Assembly (NCBI GenBank): GCA_002792495.1
Contig: PFOK01000021.1
Coordinates: 1 to 6,807, forward strand
DNA from: Candidatus Peregrinibacteria bacterium CG_4_10_14_0_2_um_filter_43_11
GTDB lineage: Bacteria > Patescibacteriota > Gracilibacteria > UM-FILTER-43-11
Reading direction: 5' to 3'
Length of the DNA: 6,807 bases
The notes beneath the pieces were generated by a model. That model was not told the origin of the DNA and did not search any database. It saw only the letters and a list, made by a program, of their open reading frames with translations. How positions within the stretch are numbered: the first letter of the stretch is position 1; each line of letters opens with the position of its first letter. The translations under genes were made by a program, and so were the position numbers. Shown one piece after another: positions 5,662-6,807 of the stretch.

Positions 5662-5689
5662 AAACTAATAAATTAATAAACTAATAAAT
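5658..5689 (+). repeat. Two perfect 16-bp direct repeats before gene E
   Basis: taataaactaataaat occurs at 5658-5673 and again at 5674-5689, followed by taataataat up to the ATG at 5700. The segment is pure A/T apart from two C, has stop codons in several frames, and would be unstructured RNA right at the gene E start. It may serve as the A/U-rich initiation region in place of a Shine-Dalgarno. Confidence 0.8.
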
Positions 5690-5699
5690 TAATAATAAT

Positions 5700-6569
5700 A
5701 TGAATACTCCAAATTCAATGCCGGAAAGAACCCCATACGCCCCAAAACCGGGAATATGGGAAAAAATAATGCGAGGAGCACGTACCGCTCTTGCGGTTTT
5801 AGGGCTAGGTTCTGCCGTCGGCACCGGTATTGTAGCAATGACTCCGCCCTCTCACGCCATCCCATCAACAGTCGGGGGAGGCACCACCACAACAGCAACC
5901 ACAAGACCTCCGTCAAAAAGAGACTCTAACAGGAGTTCAAGAGATGCTGGTTCCACTGAAAAAGATACTGCAGTAACATCTCCTGATACAGCAGGAACAA
6001 ACTCAGCAGAAGATGTAGGCCCCACAAATGCGAATGACGGAAGCACCACAGATACTGAAGAAGGGGGAGAACCAACAAACGCTGTAGGGGAGAGAACTAA
6101 AATGTTAAATGATCTAAAAATGACCGAAGTGGAATTTGAAGAATTATTGAAACAAACAGAAATGACCAAAGAAAGCTTTATTGAAGCAATCGGAATGGCA
6201 ATGAATACTGGCATTCTCTCCGATCTGTCTGATTTAAGAAAATTGCAAACAGGGGAAATGGACGAAGCGATAAAAGGAAAATTAAAAAAAATAGTATCCG
6301 TGTTAGCCATCAGATTACAAGTGCCTCTAACGGAAGATGATCTTGCCGGCGTGGTAGAGCAATTCGAAGAAATATCCCGGGATAAAAAAAGTGAGGAAAC
6401 TGATTGGAAAACATGGATGATAGTCGTCCTAGGAGCCCTTGTTCTTTTGTTTGGTGCCAAAAGTATGAAACAGGCAAGAAAAACCGATGCACTAGCCGCG
6501 CAATTAATAAGAGCCGGCAAGATCAGCTCAGACCCTACAGATGATGAGCCTGAGGATGATGAAAGTTAA
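5700..6569 (+). CDS. Gene E: secreted single-pass membrane protein with acidic tail
   Basis: 289 residues, family not recognised. A 53-residue signal peptide has an n-region with KPGIWEK (16-22), a hydrophobic core at 29-47 and a cleavage-like end PSHA (50-53). A low-complexity Ser/Thr/Asp-rich linker (54-130) follows, then a helical domain (134-228). At its start two similar helices begin MTxxxFxExL (141-150) and MTKESFIEAI (155-164), 14 residues apart. Residues 236-254 form one membrane helix, followed by a basic patch (KQARK) and an acidic tail (DDEPEDDES). This gives a type I topology: linker and domain outside, tail in the cytoplasm. The start has no Shine-Dalgarno; an in-frame ATG at 5718 is an alternative but would remove little. 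Probably co-transcribed with C and D. Inferred: extracytoplasmic part of the same assembly. Confidence 0.92.
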   Translation: MNTPNSMPERTPYAPKPGIWEKIMRGARTALAVLGLGSAVGTGIVAMTPPSHAIPSTVGGGTTTTATTRPPSKRDSNRSSRDAGSTEKDTAVTSPDTAGTNSAEDVGPTNANDGSTTDTEEGGEPTNAVGERTKMLNDLKMTEVEFEELLKQTEMTKESFIEAIGMAMNTGILSDLSDLRKLQTGEMDEAIKGKLKKIVSVLAIRLQVPLTEDDLAGVVEQFEEISRDKKSEETDWKTWMIVVLGALVLLFGAKSMKQARKTDALAAQLIRAGKISSDPTDDEPEDDES

Positions 6570-6628
6570 TATAAAAAGCGTCATGTTCATCCTCGCATCC
6601 GCACAACATATCACGCACAAACACGTAG

Positions 6629-6648
6629 AGACGCGATTCATCACGTCT
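6629..6648. repeat. Palindromic repeat, copy 4, downstream of gene E
   Basis: agacgcgat (6629-6637) and atcacgtct (6640-6648) form the family palindrome with one mismatched pair (a for g at 6643), preceded by cgtag. The four copies differ in their 2-nt centre (ca, ga, tc) or, in copy 2, in the inner arms. Confidence 0.7.
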
Positions 6649-6671
6649 ATACCTGCCACAATGAACGAAAC

Positions 6672-6807
6672 TGCGCCGGAGGGTAGCTGTGCTGGCCTTC
6701 GGTGCAACCCCCCCTCATCTGCGCCGGAGGGTAGCTGTGCTGGCCTTCGGTGCAACCCCCCCTCATCTGCGCCGGAGGGTAGCTGTGCTGGCCTTCGGTG
6801 CAACCCC
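6672..6807. repeat. 48-bp tandem hairpin array, cut by the window end
   Basis: Units begin at 6672, 6720 and 6768. The first two are identical over all 48 bp and the third is identical over the 40 bp available. Each has a 33-nt core that can fold with tgcgccgga pairing to ttcggtgca (nine pairs, some G-U) around an inner hairpin with a tgt loop, followed by a C7 run and tcatc. The core matches the copy at 216-248. The spacers do not vary, so this is not a CRISPR array. Possible roles are transcription end or mRNA protection for the upstream genes, or simple tandem amplification. Confidence 0.9.

Noticed and set aside
5611..5682. Small gene after the AAAGGAG string
   Set aside because: Only GTG or ATT could start it, and the short reading frame passes through the hairpin. 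No coding signal was seen.
5852..6520. Minus-strand 222-residue open frame opposite gene E
   Set aside because: It is antisense to a gene with clear signal peptide, linker, domain and membrane helix. Its Ser/Val-rich make-up mirrors the Thr/Asp-rich linker of gene E.
461..6569. Use of the UGA=Gly code (Gracilibacteria/Absconditabacteria)
   Set aside because: Five long genes read to UAA without any in-frame UGA, which would be very unlikely if UGA were a common glycine codon.
6528..6803. Minus-strand 91-residue open frame with 16-residue repeats
   Set aside because: It exists only because the 48-bp tandem unit is a multiple of three. The peptide is the translated repeat, with no sign of a gene around it.
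6672..6807. CRISPR array
   Set aside because: The intervals between repeat cores are identical in each unit, so there are no spacers. The structure is a plain tandem repeat.

Overview
The window looks like a bacterial chromosome segment carrying five consecutive plus-strand genes, none of which I can assign to a named family. The lineage is not proven. The run of unrecognised membrane and proline-rich proteins, canonical sigma70-type promoters without Shine-Dalgarno sequences, and many small palindromic repeats would fit a candidate-phyla (Patescibacteria-like) genome. The standard code fits: all five genes stop at UAA, and about 1,800 codons read through with no in-frame UGA, which argues against the UGA=Gly code of Gracilibacteria and Absconditabacteria.

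Layout. 1-460: a repeat-rich leader. It may hold the last codons of an upstream gene, and it has a decayed copy and a well-preserved copy of a GC-rich hairpin repeat, a consensus promoter (273-302), and a second promoter (402-430) overlapped by palindromes. 461-2092: gene A, a polytopic membrane protein with a lipobox-like segment and an eight-cysteine zinc-ribbon region. 2122-3231: gene B, a second polytopic protein with a long signal peptide. A and B end in the same tail, basic residues followed by SLDW. 3232-3710: an intergenic region holding a 215-bp MITE-like element and a strong promoter. 3711-4673: gene C, a soluble helical protein with a 48-residue proline tetrapeptide repeat. 4710-5600: gene D, a basic amphipathic repeat protein with a Lys/Ala-rich helical tail. 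5700-6569: gene E, a secreted, single-pass, acidic-tailed protein. 6570-6807: a palindromic repeat, then a 48-bp tandem hairpin array that runs off the window and matches the hairpin upstream of gene A.

How the genes may work together (inference). A, B and E all reach the membrane by unusually long N-terminal leaders. A and E share a KPG-x-x-EK motif in that leader, and A and B share a C-terminal tag after a proline-rich linker. C also ends in a proline linker plus a short terminal peptide. D looks like a basic, surface-associating helical protein. Together they resemble the parts of one uncharacterised envelope-associated assembly in two transcription units (A-B and C-D-E), bracketed by the same hairpin repeat. 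No catalytic motif was seen in any of the five.

A palindrome family with core agacgcgat/atcgcgtct occurs at four sites. Two are inside gene A, translated in the same reading frame, like the in-frame palindromic elements known from Rickettsia.
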